A DNA stretch of 64,000 nucleotides from Mytilus galloprovincialis (GCF_965363235.1 NC_134845.1:31436524-31500523); one strand, 5' to 3'; shown: positions 1-12,812, counted from the first letter of the stretch. Numbers and translations: made by a program. The notes: generated by a model from the sequence alone, not told the origin.

Positions 1-46
1 GTATATTGTTTATTTCTATGAATTTCAAAAAAGGAAAAAAATCATG

Positions 47-230
47 GTTGAAGTAGTTTTTGATGAAGTTGAAGTCCAATCAACTTGAAACTTAGTACAC
101 ATGTTCTTTATGATATGATCTTTCTAATTGTAATGTCAAATTAAAGATTGTACCACATTTTCACGGTCCACTGAACATAGAAAATGATAGTGCGGCTGCG
201 GCATCCGTGTACTGGGGACACATTCTTGTT
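47..230 (+). mobile_element. 3' part of ATGCCCC-family short element
   Basis: This is a diverged 3' fragment of the most frequent interspersed element in the window. It runs from the 'gtagtttttgatgaagttg' block to the terminal 'ACACATTCTTGTT'. The 5' head (ATGCCCC hairpin) is missing. Fuller copies lie at 28976-29269 and 33094-33367, and reverse copies at 16355, 26620 and 40263. Confidence 0.8.
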
Positions 231-440
231 TTTATTACTTTGATATAAATAAATTTGGTGTATTTACTATCTTCTGATTGGTTAAAAGTATTAGTTTTAT
301 TTTCAATGTTGTCAATTTTTATGGCGACACGCCCACTCTGACGTTGTGTATTCATACACCAACATGTGTGTACGTTGTTATTGTTAATATAAATAATATA
401 AAAAGTTCTTTGAGCCTTATTTTTGATAGAAATTTATTTA

Positions 441-597
441 TAATGAATGGCAATAATTTATTTTGAATTTATTGACCCATAAAATTAATTTTTGACTTCA
501 CATTTTACATAATCCGCTTCGCGGATTATTCAATGTGAAGAGTCAAAAATTAATTTTATGGTTCAATAAATTCAAAATAAATAATAGCCATTCATTA
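441..597. mobile_element. Foldback (hairpin) element, about 75-bp arms
   Basis: The left arm starts TAATGAATGGC and the right arm ends GCCATTCATTA. The arms pair almost completely down to the tip AATCCGC-TTC-GCGGATT near 510-526, leaving a loop of about three bases. There is no coding potential. It is most simply a foldback MITE; the transposase superfamily cannot be assigned because no clear target duplication is seen. Confidence 0.75.
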
Positions 598-1050
598 AAC
601 CTATGTTAAATATTTTCCTACCTGATTGTTTATGCTCTGTCTTCTACGGAAGCCGATACGGGCCATTCAAAAAAAAAATTATGTCGTAATTTCGACATAA
701 CATATATATATATAAACGAGTCTAAATTGAAAACTACGTTCAAACCTATGATTGCGTTGGATAAAAACCGCAATTTTTATACGTGTGCATGTAAAACAAA
801 TTTCGTTGTAGAAGGGTCCAAAAACAGCACAAACAACATTTTCCAAAAGACCAAAAAAGTGAAAAGGAATATTTAAACAAAACCCATTTGACTAACAGGT
901 CGAACAACTGATGTTCTTTAACCCTGCTGACTGCCATTGGCGATTGCCAAATAAAATTGATCACAAGATGTAACAAAATGGATCTTAATATAAATTTAAT
1001 ACTAAACAGAAAAAAGATTTAACTTGTGGCCACGATGTTATGCCACAAAC

Positions 1051-1685
1051 AGAATATGTATTATGATTGCCAAGAGACTAAATGACACGACGTAGGAACA
1101 TCATGTCCAACGTTTGAAAGTAGACATAGAGCAAACAATACTTCTATTCACCCTTATTACGAGATGCCATGTAGGTTGAGCTAATTTAAAAGGAGGTGGA
1201 AAGCTTAGCTTGCCTTGGTAGGACTCAATGTTAGTCCTCATACAATTGCACGTCTTATTCTTCCAACAATTAAGAATTACAAGCGATTTATAAAATATAT
1301 ATAAGTTTCTCACAGAAGGTAAGCAGAGAAGGTAACCAAAGATTTTGCGACGATGCAAATATTAAACTTTACAATATAAATAAATATCTTTAACCAATGA
1401 ATTCAAATAGCAAAAGCTATGCACTTAACAAATTTAAGCTTCATGTAAATTATTTAACAATGAAATACATTTAATATGAAATTTGGAGTTTTACCAATGG
1501 AGCTAATAATTAATAAATAACACTGTCAGCCACACAACATTTCGGGGACTCTCCCTCTGGTATTTTTCGTCCCTCTTTTTTAGCTGACTTTGCGGGGGCT
1601 TTTCTAATTATTAGGGGCAATATGATGACCTATAGTTGTTAATTTCTGTGTCATTTAGTCTCTTGGCAATCATAATACATATTCT
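1051..1685. mobile_element. Nested element with perfect 38-bp inverted ends
   Basis: Positions 1051-1088 and 1648-1685 are exact reverse complements over 38 bp. The arms contain ATGATTGCCAAGAGAC, related to the motif ATGATTGCCAATGAGAC seen at about 5270 and 26915. This is therefore a copy of a wider repeat family, lying inside the larger inverted-repeat element. Confidence 0.65.
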
Positions 1686-1700
1686 TTTATATATATAGCG

Positions 1701-1847
1701 ATGTTGTTATAACGACATAGTGATGTCGTTATTACGACATGTTATGTCGAAATTACGACATAGCAATGTCGTTTTAACGACAAATCATGTCGAAATTACG
1801 ACATAGCGATGTCGTAATAACGACATTTTATGTCGTAATTGCGACAT
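1701..1847. repeat. Seven tandem 18-bp dyads, 21-22 bp apart
   Basis: Seven copies of an 18-bp palindrome of form ATGTCG-WWWWWW-CGACAT (small deviations in some) start at 1701, 1723, 1744, 1766, 1787, 1809 and 1830, separated by 3-4 bp. A further single dyad sits in the left arm near 681. The spacing is about two helical turns. No known binding protein is recognised. Confidence 0.8.
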
Positions 1848-1885
1848 AATTATTTTTTTTGAATGGCCCTTATCGGCTTCCGTAG

Positions 1886-4389
1886 TCTTCCGGCTACTTT
1901 TGTTTTGTTTTACTATCCTAATATATATATATACAAAAAAGTTTAACTCCGCCACATGTTTATATCCCGACTAGAAGTCGGAAACGTAGGCAGTACATGT
2001 TAGAGGTCCCATTTGCTGTCCCATTTCAACAATACGATGTAGGTGGTCGATTTTCAATAGTCTGTGTTATTTCCTTTTCTAATATTATAACTTTATAAAA
2101 AGTATGGAAAATTCAAATTTTGAATTTACTCTTTATTTGCATTAGAAATTGATTGATACTTTCCATGTTTCTCTAGAATACACCTAGAAAAAATCATTCT
2201 AATATCTAATTCATATTTCATAAATTTATATTATCGGAGATTTAAATGCTTATTTAAAAAGGTAAATATTGTATATTACATGTGTGATATTTGCTTTATA
2301 TTGTTGACTTTGAAATTTGTCTGCTCAAGTGATTTTATTCAAGAAAAGACATAATATTAAACAACCGCAATAAACCATTAAACGTAACAAATATGATTTA
2401 AATGGTGAAGTACTACTTCCTGTAGTTAAATTGTAATATTGATGATCAAACATATTACAAGAGGTGTACAGATATTTAAGGTTTTTTTCTTCATATCAAA
2501 ACATCGTTTATTCATATTAAGAGATGTTAAGATATGAAGAAAAAATCTGTCATATGAGCATTAACCATAAATATTTCAGGAGATCTGATAAGCAACAATA
2601 AATATTATTGGAGAACTGGGAAAGTTAATTATATCATTGAACGAACTTTTTATGAAATGTAGCAGTTGACAATATTAGAGTTAAGAAAATTCCTGTTCGT
2701 AATCCCTATGCTTGCTTTTAATAGTTTTATAACGAAAGCACATGCGACTTGATAGTAAATGATTGAAAGTGAGATCAACATGTAAGTAAATCGGAAAGGT
2801 TACTGCTCATTGTTGAAGGTCGTAATGTGACAAATAGTTGTAACTTTTACATCTCGGTCTCTTATGGAGCATTGTTATCATTTTATTTTCAAAGCAAGTC
2901 TCTTAAAGACTCTCTGTTCCTGATGCATCTGATTCGCAATATTATATGCCCTACATGCAGGAAAAGAGCTAAAAAAAACTTAACGTAAGAAGTTTTATTA
3001 TATTCTTCTATTACATACTATGACGCAAATGTACTCAAAGGTACTCAAAGAGGAATTCAGATAGCTAATCACGTGTATCAGTAGCAGAAGAAAAAGTTAG
3101 CAATGGAAAAACCTCAAGTAATTCAGTTTTTTTTTATATATAAAGCTTATAATCATAGAGGAAATACATGACTTTTATTTAAGACTTTCATCAGTAAATG
3201 GAAACAAGTCATGAAACAACTAACAAATTAGTATATAGATCATAGATAAGAGGAAGTACTATTGTTGTATTTAGATTTTACATCCCTGCAAACAGTGCTT
3301 AAATATTAAATTTGGCAGAAAACTATAAATCGGTAAACAGATGATGGAAAAACATGATATCATACGAGTGCAATGCAATATCGAGGTAAAATGCACATTT
3401 TCTTGGTATCATGATATATAGGTCATTTTCTAAATAGACAGCTGATGACACCTATAGATTAATAATATACTTTAGTTTATCATATAATGTATCCCGCACC
3501 TACTTTGACTCACACATGATTTATAGATTTGCAAAACATTTACATATATATCCATAAAATTACATTGAAACTCAGTGCTATGCATTACTGTTGATTTTGA
3601 ATATAATTTTAATGTATTGCAAAATTTGACCAGATTTAATATTTAAAATATGTGAAATAAATTACATAACTTAAGTTCCGATAGAATTTTAATTTAAGTT
3701 TTTAGGTCAAGTGTGTACTTCTTTTTCAGTTTGTAGATTGATACTTGGAAGGTAGTATTCCTCTATAAATGGATTGAGACCTGGGCATTGATACATTTTT
3801 GCCGTTTACAAGTAGACACGAAATTTCAGGTTCTAATGCAAAACATAGTAAAATAAAGGTCTTAATCGCCCGATGTATAGAAAAGTAGTTGAATTTAGCA
3901 GAGACCGTCACAACTAAGCCATTTACAAAAATATGCTGATAGATATGAATAGTTACACCCATTTAGCTAACAAGAATCCGGATTTGGAAAATGATACATT
4001 CAAATTGTTATATTTGATTAAAGCATATTGGAAACATAAACAAATTTTAATGAAACTAGTGCAATACATCATTTCTTAGTTCATATAATAGTGTATTAAA
4101 TGTTTGCATTTTATCATTTTTTACGTGATCTTGGGCCTCGACTAGGGCACAGGTCAAATAACGTAAGCGTATTTGTCAAATAACATGCTGAAATGCAGGA
4201 AATACCATCGCCTTGTATGTAATACGGTCAACCTACTTAAAATTCTATAGTTTAGGATGTTATGCATAATAAAAAAAAAAGTAAATTTGACATAAGCTCT
4301 TAAGCAAACTCAAAGTTAAACAACACAAGCGAATTTCAAATTTTATCAAACTTTCCCTTGTTTGATCAATAAATGTCTATGGGTGACAG
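1886..4389. other. AT-rich intergenic DNA, no gene seen
   Basis: No open frame here has recognisable content, and the short frame on the minus strand around 3726-3962 has no family resemblance. The one local structure is a hairpin at 2483-2545: TTTTTTCTTCATATC pairs with GATATGAAGAAAAAA across a loop of about 17 bases. Confidence 0.5.
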
Positions 4390-4390
4390 T

Positions 4391-4490
4391 TGGAATTTAG
4401 CACTTCCCTTGTGTTGGAATTTAGAACTTCCATTGTGTTGGAATTTAGAACCTCCGCTATGTTGGATTTTAGAACTTCCATTATGGTGGA
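4391..4490 (+). repeat. Short tandem repeat, about 24-bp unit x4
   Basis: Four imperfect units based on TTGGAATTTAGAACTTCC follow each other. The open frame across them is a by-product of the 24-bp period and is not taken as a gene. Confidence 0.7.
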
Positions 4491-5257
4491 ACTAATGTAC
4501 GCTAATGACTCTTTTAAGCATATTATTATTTATATTCCATATAGTATATCGGCAAATGCCATGGGATATTGCATTGTGCAATGATTGCAAATAGAAGTGG
4601 ATAGCGGAGGGTAGCGTCATCATGAAATAAGGGTGAAATAAACTCTGAAAAATTAATCAATAATTCCCTAGTTCAAACAGATTTGCTCTTTCTCATTTTT
4701 ACTGCAACAGCAGAAAAAAATATGGAAAGCTTATGCATAGGTTGTAAACTGTCTTTGGTTAAACAAGGAATTTCATATTCAAATATACAATTCCATGGGT
4801 TAAAGAACTAATATCTGAAGTTAATCGTCATTGACGACTGAGGTACAATGTACAAAATATCATGTACACTGTTAGAATTTAAAGAAAGCTTTAAAACAGA
4901 TAAAATTACATGATCAAGACGCTATTGACACGAAAAAGTATGTTTGTCTGATTAAAAACCTATAAGTCAAATTTTTGTCAACTTTTATTATATTGTCTAT
5001 AGTTAACAATGTCTCTAGTCGGTTATGGGCTCGTCAGAGCCGCATTTGTGTTTTCATTGTTTTTGTGTACACAAACACCGAACTTACTATCTACGATAAT
5101 ATGATAAATGACATGGTTTATTTTTGTTAACTTATGTAGGGTATATTTGGCTTTGCAGGCGTTGTCTTCTCTTGCACGACAGTTTACAGTGTTTTACACC
5201 CGATTAAGGAGTAACGCACGTGGTAAAGCGAACGATGCATGCATATAAGTATAAAAA

Positions 5258-5345
5258 AGACGATGTGGTATGATTGCCAATGAGACCACTCTCAAAGACA
5301 CCAATTGAATATGTAGACAGCTCACAAGCAAAAAAACTTAACTGT
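5258..5345 (+). repeat. Fragment of GATTGCCAATGAGAC dispersed repeat
   Basis: The block 'gatgtggtatgattgccaat' followed by 'gagac' recurs near 26905 ('gaggatgtggtatgattgcc') and, diverged, near 7955 and 1060. It is a dispersed non-coding repeat fragment. Confidence 0.6.
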
Positions 5346-5778
5346 AAAAATATAAGAGCATACACTACAAGCACAGGGACACATTATACTGTAGTGCATC
5401 CAAAAAGAGCAAGAGTAACATAACTAACCTCCAGTAAATAACAAATATTAAGAAAATGTATCCATATGGTGAATGGGCAATGAAAGAATAGAACATGCAC
5501 ACAGAACGCGCGAATGATGCACGATGCACAATGAACGAAAAGAAAACAGGCAATTTGAATAACAGAGGGTATGTAGCAATTCCTGCAAAACGCATAATGT
5601 ATATCCCAGAGACATATCAAATTAGAATTTTGAATCGGAATTGAATTACAGACGAGGAGGAGCAGATATTTTGTTTGATAATTAAAACAAGCTATATTGT
5701 ATGTAAAATAACTGTAGGGATGTCCACTTCATTTCACGAAAATATATATGATGAAATGTTATATTATAGTGTTATTAA

Positions 5779-5912
5779 CTGGCTGTTTCTGTATTTGCAC
5801 TGGTATAGATTCAAGGTTTGCTCTATTGGTCTCGAGACCCGTAGGGTCGACGGTCAATAAAGCTGACCGAGAATTCATACCAGTGGCAGTGCCAATACAG
5901 AAACAGCCAGTT
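5779..5912. mobile_element. Foldback element (GGCTGTTTCTGTATT family), copy 1
   Basis: The left arm AACTGGCTGTTTCTGTATT followed by GCACTGGTATA pairs with TACCAGTGGCAGTGCC plus AATACAGAAACAGCCAGTT at the right. A related foldback with the same arm sequence lies at 24490-24608, so this is a dispersed family. No target duplication is clear. Confidence 0.7.
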
Positions 5913-6006
5913 CATACCACTTTTATTGAATAATCCAACTTTTTCAATACAGACTTGTTCTGAATACTGACTGCATTACATACATCAAATGTGATTAAAG
6001 GGACAA

Positions 6007-6465
6007 TATTTCCAATACGGACTGGCAATGAAATACTAGCCCTATATTCACATCATTGCCAGTCCGTATTGGAAATATTAGCCCTATATTCACATCATTG
6101 CCTATATAGGGCTAATATTTCCAATACGGACTGGCAATGATGTGAATATAAGGCTAATATTTCCAATACGGACTGGCAATGATGTGAATATGGGGCTAAT
6201 ATTTCCAATACGGACTGGCAATGATGTGAATATAGGGCTAATATTTCCAATACGGACTGGCAATGATGTGAATATAGGGCTAATATTTCCAATACGGACT
6301 GGCAATGATGTGAATATAGGGCTAATATTTCCAATACGGACTGGCAATGATGTGAATATAGGACTAATATTTCCAATACGGACTGGCAATGAATCCTGAA
6401 TTACATGCAAAGTGTATGTGTACATGTAATCCAGGATTCATTGCCAGTCCGTATTAAAAATATTG
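6007..6465. repeat. 42-bp minisatellite with inverted flanks
   Basis: About seven direct units of 42 bp, built on CTAATATTTCCAATACGGAC followed by TGGCAATGATGTGAATATAGG, run from about 6110 to 6393. They are preceded by one inverted unit (about 6040-6100). They are followed by a hairpin at about 6380-6445 whose arms both carry ACTGGCAATGAATCC, one inverted. Because 42 is divisible by three, frames on both strands stay open for 85-107 codons; these are repeat artefacts unless transcripts show otherwise. Confidence 0.85.
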
Positions 6466-6469
6466 GACA

Positions 6470-7859
6470 TGGCCGAAAAGCATGGAATATAGACGACGTC
6501 ACCAGTATGACACATGCCGTTTTGGTAGTATTAGGGCTGTTTTATGTAATAAAAGTATATATATGCAATTTTTTACTTTTTTCTAAAGATACTTTTAAAT
6601 ATAATTTGTCCTTGCATATATGTATATGCGACCGAACTTGTGAACTATAATAACATAATCGCGGAAATGACATGGATATACGAAACGTCCTCATCCACTT
6701 CAAATGTTCTTCAGATTAAAGTACGTAAAAGGATGATTCTCTTATACAAACTTCATAAGGCTCATAACGCACTTAAAATCACTTTTCACATTTTAAATTT
6801 TCCGTTACAAATTGAGTCTTGAATTATTTATTATTTTTCTATTTGTACTGGTGTATATTGATCAATAAGACATTTTGGCAACTAGGAATGGATTCCAAAA
6901 CCCATAAAAATTATATTTAGGACATGGGAACATACAGAGAGGCATTTTTCAACCAAAAATCAAGCGAGAGAGATGTAAACAACTGCATGTCACCAAACAG
7001 CCTTCACCAATGGATAAAACCATTGCCGCATAGTAAGCATTCATAGATCCTTGATAACAATGTGAAATTATTTTAAAAAGAAAACTATATTGTGACTTGG
7101 ACTTGCAAATGACAGAACTCAAGAAAACTTTAGTAGTTGTATTTAATTAAAGAAATTAGATATAAACGCATCAGTTCTGAAATATGAGCATACACATTAT
7201 GCGAGAAAGTTTTTGATAGTACCCGAGTTTCAGTCTTCAAGAAACAAATGTTAAATAAGTTTCGTTTTCGGCCTAATTCGGAAAACATTTGAAGGCAAAA
7301 CTAGTTTTTTTTCAAAACCCAGAAACTGAAACCAGCTCAGAAGTCACAAGTATGTCCTTAATTAAGTTTACAGATATGATCAACATAGATTTACATTGGT
7401 AACATCTAGTGGTAGTGTTAAAAATGTAATCCTATCTAAAACGACAATCGAATATCCTCTCGTGCTTTGAAAACGGGGTATCATAGTTCAAGCTTAAGAA
7501 ACCCATAAAAATTCTTGGAATATGCAAGAGATGAACTTGATAGTATATGACGTATATGACCTTGTAAAAAAAACCGTACAAAACATCCGAGTATACTTAA
7601 AGCATACTTCATATGGAAATAACTTAATTAAGTATATATTTTGACATAGGAGTAACTGTTAAGCTAATTTAAGCCTCCGTATTATTTTTTTTTTTTAAAT
7701 TACGTGATAATAAATAACTTTCATTGGTTTTTTTTCTGAATCACAGAAACATTCTGTAATACATACAAGGAACTAGTCAAATCAAAGCTGTTCCCGTAAA
7801 CAAAATGCTCCAATCAAAATGAATATCGAGGCCGAAGTAGATTCCATCATTAATTCTTT
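6470..7859. other. AT-rich intergenic DNA, nothing recognised
   Basis: There are no repeats with clear ends and no frame with family resemblance. Confidence 0.4.
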
Positions 7860-7890
7860 CTGAGACTACTATAACACATAGTAGTCTCAG
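7860..7890. repeat. Small hairpin CTGAGACTACTATA, copy 1
   Basis: CTGAGACTACTATAACAC is followed by ATAGTAGTCTCAG, forming a 13-bp stem. The same left arm with a longer loop region recurs at 22270-22315, which suggests a tiny foldback family. Confidence 0.65.
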
Positions 7891-8546
7891 ATTCTTACAT
7901 TTAAATTTGAAGATATAGATGAATGATTTAAAGATCAGTCATAAACAATAATAAGATTTGGTAGAATTGCCAATAAGACAACAATAAACATTTAAGCAAC
8001 TGTGGGTTACCGTACAACAATGCGGAAACCGAATACCGTATAGTAAGCTATAATAAATCCTAAAGTTAAGAATTTTGAGCGATTTTCGTATAGCTGCGAG
8101 TGTCCATCGATACAGTATTGTTTATTATTGTATTCTGAATGGTATTTCGTTATCTAGTATAACTCAATCGTAGAAGCAATTATTTTATAGTTCTGTTTTA
8201 ATTACCATTGCGTAGTTTTGTTCGTTCTACTAACCAAGACTTTGTCTTCTGAATATTCATCATGTTCTGTTGAAGGTGGTCTTGGTAGAACAAGAAGTTG
8301 AAAAGGAAAGGGTGGTTGTCAAAGCAAACGAAACACTACCATGTAAATGTGCATGACCGAAGTAGTTTTCATTTTTTCATTTCTAAATAGTTTACTGTGG
8401 TTATTTTTTAGTTTTTGAGTTTTGATATGTAAAGGTTGGCATATTGTATGGGTCATTTTCAAAAAATGTCGAATTTTCAGTACACCCATTCTAAAATTTT
8501 TATTTCTAATGGAAATTTCAGTTGTAATGATTTAAATGAAAGCTTG

Positions 8547-8717
8547 TCGGATCCAGAAATGTTCATAAGTGGGGGCCCACTGACTACCTAAGAGGGGGTC
8601 TGTTCCATTCACGGTTCAGTGTGTTCATAGTGATTCCCTATATATATATAAGCAAAATATTTTTCCCCAAAAAGGGGGGGGCAGGACCCCTGCCCCCCCC
8701 CCCTAAATCCGCCTCTG
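8547..8717. mobile_element. GGATCCAGA MITE, copy 1
   Basis: The left end TCGGATCCAGAAATG and right end AAATCCGCCTCTG are imperfect inverted ends, with GTGGGGGCCCAC and C/G-runs between. Related copies or ends lie at about 58440 (plus), 59855-59996 (minus) and 14750-14895 (one end). It is non-coding. Confidence 0.6.
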
Positions 8718-8719
8718 TC

Positions 8720-9767
8720 ATTATAAAAAATGTGGATGAAGTTGAACACATGTGCTACTGAAGAATTAGCACGTCACAAAAAAGAAAAAGAGGTTAGGTT
8801 ATGATGTGACTAAGACAGGCGGATTATATATATATGCACGTTTGTATATATATAGTAATCTGTGACACAGATACAGTCATTTATTTATCAATGAATTGAA
8901 ATGTGTGGATGATGACAAATAAACAACGAGCAGGCAATAAGTTGATAACAATTGATTTCTGCATACATTCATGATCAGCAGTAATGGCATATCCATAAAA
9001 TATAACGCTAAACATTAAAGTTGATCAATCAGCAATATTACTATTAAAAAGAAAATATAACTAAATTTTGAAGAAAAAAATGTCAGAAGCAAGGGAAAAG
9101 AAGGGGTCTGACAAACCCAAAGCAAAAAATCAATTGAAAATGGAAACAGGGAATATGTTAAGGAGACAACAACCCGATCAAAGAGCAGATAACAGCCGAA
9201 GACCATGTGTCTTCAACGCAGACAGAAAATCCCTTGCCCAGTGGTGGTGCTCACCTGACCTCAAAATAAATGTGTGTACTAGTTTAGTGAAAACGGATGA
9301 CATACTAAACAGCCAATTTATTGCTGTTACTCTAACTATATAACTTATAACTCCTATAGGTAAACCTATATTTGTCATCGTTTGCGACCTTGTATATGGA
9401 GAAAAGCCAATTACCTTTAATAAAAACTGAACATGAAACAAACTTAATACGACCAGATTTAACTTCCTACACATACTTTAAAGGAATGATATATGAATCA
9501 GTCATTACTTGACACTGTAATTATTTTTCAAATATCTTTAAAACTCGTCCTACATTGTAATTTATTTAAACTTTAAATAATATAATAAGCTATCTTATCG
9601 TATTTAGACACCTCTTTTACTGTCAGAAGATGAGAGTGGGCGAGAGAAGATTTGTACGTAGGACTAGAAAAATGCAGGTATATAGTCAATATTTGATTAA
9701 GAAGGTAAAAAAAGGACCAAAGTGATTAATTTGTTCGTAACAAGATTTACAACTGATGGCTACAAAC
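8720..9767. other. Intergenic DNA, nothing recognised
   Basis: Open frames of 60-98 codons on both strands overlap each other and show no family resemblance. There is an AT dinucleotide stretch near 8826-8855. Confidence 0.4.
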
Positions 9768-10840
9768 ATATAGGAAAGCCAAATAATCATCAGGCCCAGT
9801 GTGTCTATCAAAACCAGAAAAGTCAAATAATCATCAGGCCCAGTGTGTCTACCAAACATATAGGAAAGCCAAATAATCATCAGGCCCAGTGTGTCTATCA
9901 AACATATTGGAAAGCCAAATAATCATCAGGCCCAGTATGTCTATCAAAACCAGAAAAGCCAAATAATCATCAGGCCCAGTGTGTCTATCAAACATATAGG
10001 AAAGCCAAATAATCATCATGCCCAGTGTGTCTATCAAAACCAGAAAATCCAAATAATCATCATGCCCAGTATGTCTATCAATCACATAGGAAAGCCAAAT
10101 AATCATCATGCCCTGTATGTCTATCAAACACATAGGAAAGCCAAATAATCATCAGGCCCAGTGTGTCTATCAAAACCAGAAAAGCCAAATAATCATCATG
10201 CCCAGTATGTCTATCAAACACATAGGAAAGCCAAATAAGTACCATGCCCAGTGTGTCTATCAAACATATAGGAAAGCCAAATAATCATCATGCCCTGTAT
10301 GTCTATCAAACACATAGGAAAGCCAAATAATCATCATGCCCAGTGTGTCTATCAAACATGTAGGAAAGCCAAATAATCATCATGCCCAGTGTGTCTATCA
10401 AACACATAGGAAAGCCAAATAATCATCATGCCCTGTATGTCTATCAAACACATAGGAAAGCCAAATAATCAGCATGCCCAGTGTGTCTATCAAACACATA
10501 AGAAAGCGGCCAAATAATCATTATGCCCAGTGTGTCTATCAAAACCAGAAAAGCCAAATAATCATCATGCCCAGTGTGTCTATCAAAACCAAAAAAGCCA
10601 AATAATCATCAGGCCCAGTGTGTCTATCAAACACATAAGAAAGCCAAATAATCATCATGCCCAGTGTGTCTATCAAAACCAGAAAAGCCAAACTAACCAT
10701 CATGCCCAGTGACAGTGTGTCTATCAAAACCAGAAAAGCCAAATAATCATCAGGCCCAGTGTGTCTATCAAAACCAGAAAAGCCAAATAATCATCATGCC
10801 CAGTGTGTCTATCAAAACCAGAAAAGCCAAACTAATCATG
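9768..10840. repeat. 45-bp minisatellite, about 24 units
   Basis: The units centre on GCCAAATAATCATCAGGCCC followed by AGTGTGTCTATCAAA. Two alternating linker types join them: 'acatataggaaa' and 'accagaaaa'. I count about 24 units at a mean spacing near 45.6 bp. The frames on both strands across the array reflect the period and carry no independent sign of coding. The two linker types alternate irregularly, as expected from unequal exchange. Confidence 0.9.
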
Positions 10841-12537
10841 TATACGCAAATCTCAGTTGAAACATAAATCAATTTGAAATTATAAAAAAAATTTAGTTAC
10901 AGGAATGTTGAGTCATACGTAATTAGACTAGGAAAAAAAACCCAATAAAAACAACTAGAACAGCACCTGTCTAGGACGAATAGTTAAGTGGTTTTAATCG
11001 CCGATAGTTTGCTGCCAAAACGAATGTATATCGTGTTGTGTGTCTTTGAAGGATAAACAGTACAAGTGTCAGTGCAATGTTTTAGCGTAAAAGTAATGGT
11101 TTTAAAAGTGTTCTCTAGAATGCATGAAACGTTTACATTCTTTAGTCTTTTTATCTTTTTGAAATCCTGAACTCCCTCTGGTAGAGTAGACCTTAGTTGA
11201 ACTTGGCTCCTATGTTTTTACCTTTTAGGTCATATATAACTTTTCACGTGTTTCGGTACATGTTTGGCTTTCAAATTATTGGTTTTGGCCTGATGAGGGA
11301 AAATCCAGAAAAACGTCTCGAACGCTTACTTTATTTTATTTTACATAAATACCCCTTTTGAGATTTAATTTTATACCAGAAAATCACTTCAGACGCAGGA
11401 AATCGTTGTAAATAACTTGGCTTTACTAAACCACTAATTTAACACAGGAAATACCAATACTTTTACGTGATATATACAAGGAAAAGTAAACATTTGCTTC
11501 TGTAGAAAAGTGTGATTTCTGTGGGAAAACAAGCTTTATTAATCCTAGATGCGGATATCAACTATTGACCTCAATACATATACAGTATAACACAAGAGGA
11601 TAGTATAGAAGGATGGTGGATCGTAGTTTCCTTTTCCCAAGTTTCCGGTATTCTGAGCACATGTTATGAATAATTAAATATCAATTGATTAATATTCTTT
11701 GATAATTGTAGCGTTTTACTTCATTTGTGTACATTGTTTATGTTAATGTATTACTTCAGGCTTGAAGAAGATACACACATTTTAAATTGTGTTTTAAGGC
11801 GGTCATTGATAGCGGAACGCATAAAATATGTTAACTGAAGGAAAATAATAAATTAACTAGCAGAAGACAGCCTTGAACAGCAAAACATTGCAAGATAGGC
11901 TTCACGTTCATACTGAGTCCTTGGATTCTATAGTATGAATAGACATACCCGATATTTATTTATTTCAACTTTAAAGCAAATTCATTGGTTGTGGAGTGCA
12001 TTCTTATTTCCAATTTCCAAGGCTATATATGTATATATATACGTATTGATTTACATGTTGGCTGGAAGATCTTTAATTGTATCCATTGCCTTGTCTTACA
12101 ACACGTTAACCCTTTAATTGACCTGGGTTTACATCATAAATCTTAGACTGTATCTACGATTATTTGCTTACTGGTAATTTAATACTAATAAAGGACCAAG
12201 AGTTTATAATCCAACCAGTGTTTACTTATTGTTCCCACTGAATATCGTTTAACGTACCCTAATATATGTGTGCTTTATCTATATACAAAGAGGTATTGGG
12301 ATATTTTCGTTGACAAGTTCAGGGATTTTAAATCTAACCGAAAAAAAAACACGTAATTTTGTATAGAATAAGTAATATACTGAGTTCCATTTGAGTGTTA
12401 CGCATATAATAGTATTCATTCAGATATACATCTTTCATATTTAAAAACATTTGAATTTGAATTTTGGTTAGGAAGTCATGTTACAGGTAATACTTATTAC
12501 AATATGATTGAAATTTGGAATGCATATGACATGTATT
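10841..12537. other. AT-rich intergenic DNA, nothing recognised
   Basis: No gene, inverted ends or long tandem repeat was recognised here. If the lipoxygenase-like exon at 12886-13347 belongs to a working gene, its next introns and exons should run through this region on the minus strand, but none was recognised. Confidence 0.35.
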
Positions 12538-12547
12538 TAATATTCTA

Positions 12548-12812
12548 TGGGCACATATGATTTAACGAGGCGACAAATCAAACATGAAATTAATTATAGG
12601 TATGTATTTTGATATGTCCCAGTTAACATGACTAAAATAAATAGATAAAATAAGTAAGGTAGTTAGAAAAAAAGAAAACATAAACAAAAAAAAAACCAAA
12701 TTTAATCATTCATGGGCACATATGATTTAACGTGGCGACAAATCGAACATGAAAGTGTAACACTAATATTAATTATAGGTATGTATTTTGATATGTCCCA
12801 GTTAACATACAT
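12548..12812. repeat. Local direct duplication, about 175 bp apart
   Basis: The block beginning 'gggcacatatgatttaacg' and ending 'tgatatgtcccagttaacat' occurs at about 12548-12630 and again at about 12713-12812. The second copy carries about 15 extra bases. It lies just downstream of the lipoxygenase-like exon, in its presumed intron. Confidence 0.7.

Larger units (their letters stand above)
644..1885. mobile_element. Inverted-repeat-bounded element with ATGTCG dyads
   Basis: The left arm (644-700) begins CTACGGAAGCCGATA, continues with GGGCCATTC and an A-run, and ends in a dyad. It is mirrored by the right arm at 1829-1885, which ends TATCGGCTTCCGTAG. Between them lie a second nested inverted repeat (1051-1685) and an array of dyads (1701-1847). 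The small open frames inside have no recognisable product. It is likely a non-autonomous DNA element of about 1.24 kb. Confidence 0.65.

Noticed and set aside
9686-10742. Overlapping frames in the 45-bp minisatellite on both strands
   Set aside because: The period is about 45 bp, so frames stay open by arithmetic. There is no start context, domain or splice support.
9768-10840. CRISPR array
   Set aside because: Repeats and 'spacers' are both repeated and vary gradually, as in a minisatellite, and the surrounding genes are animal.
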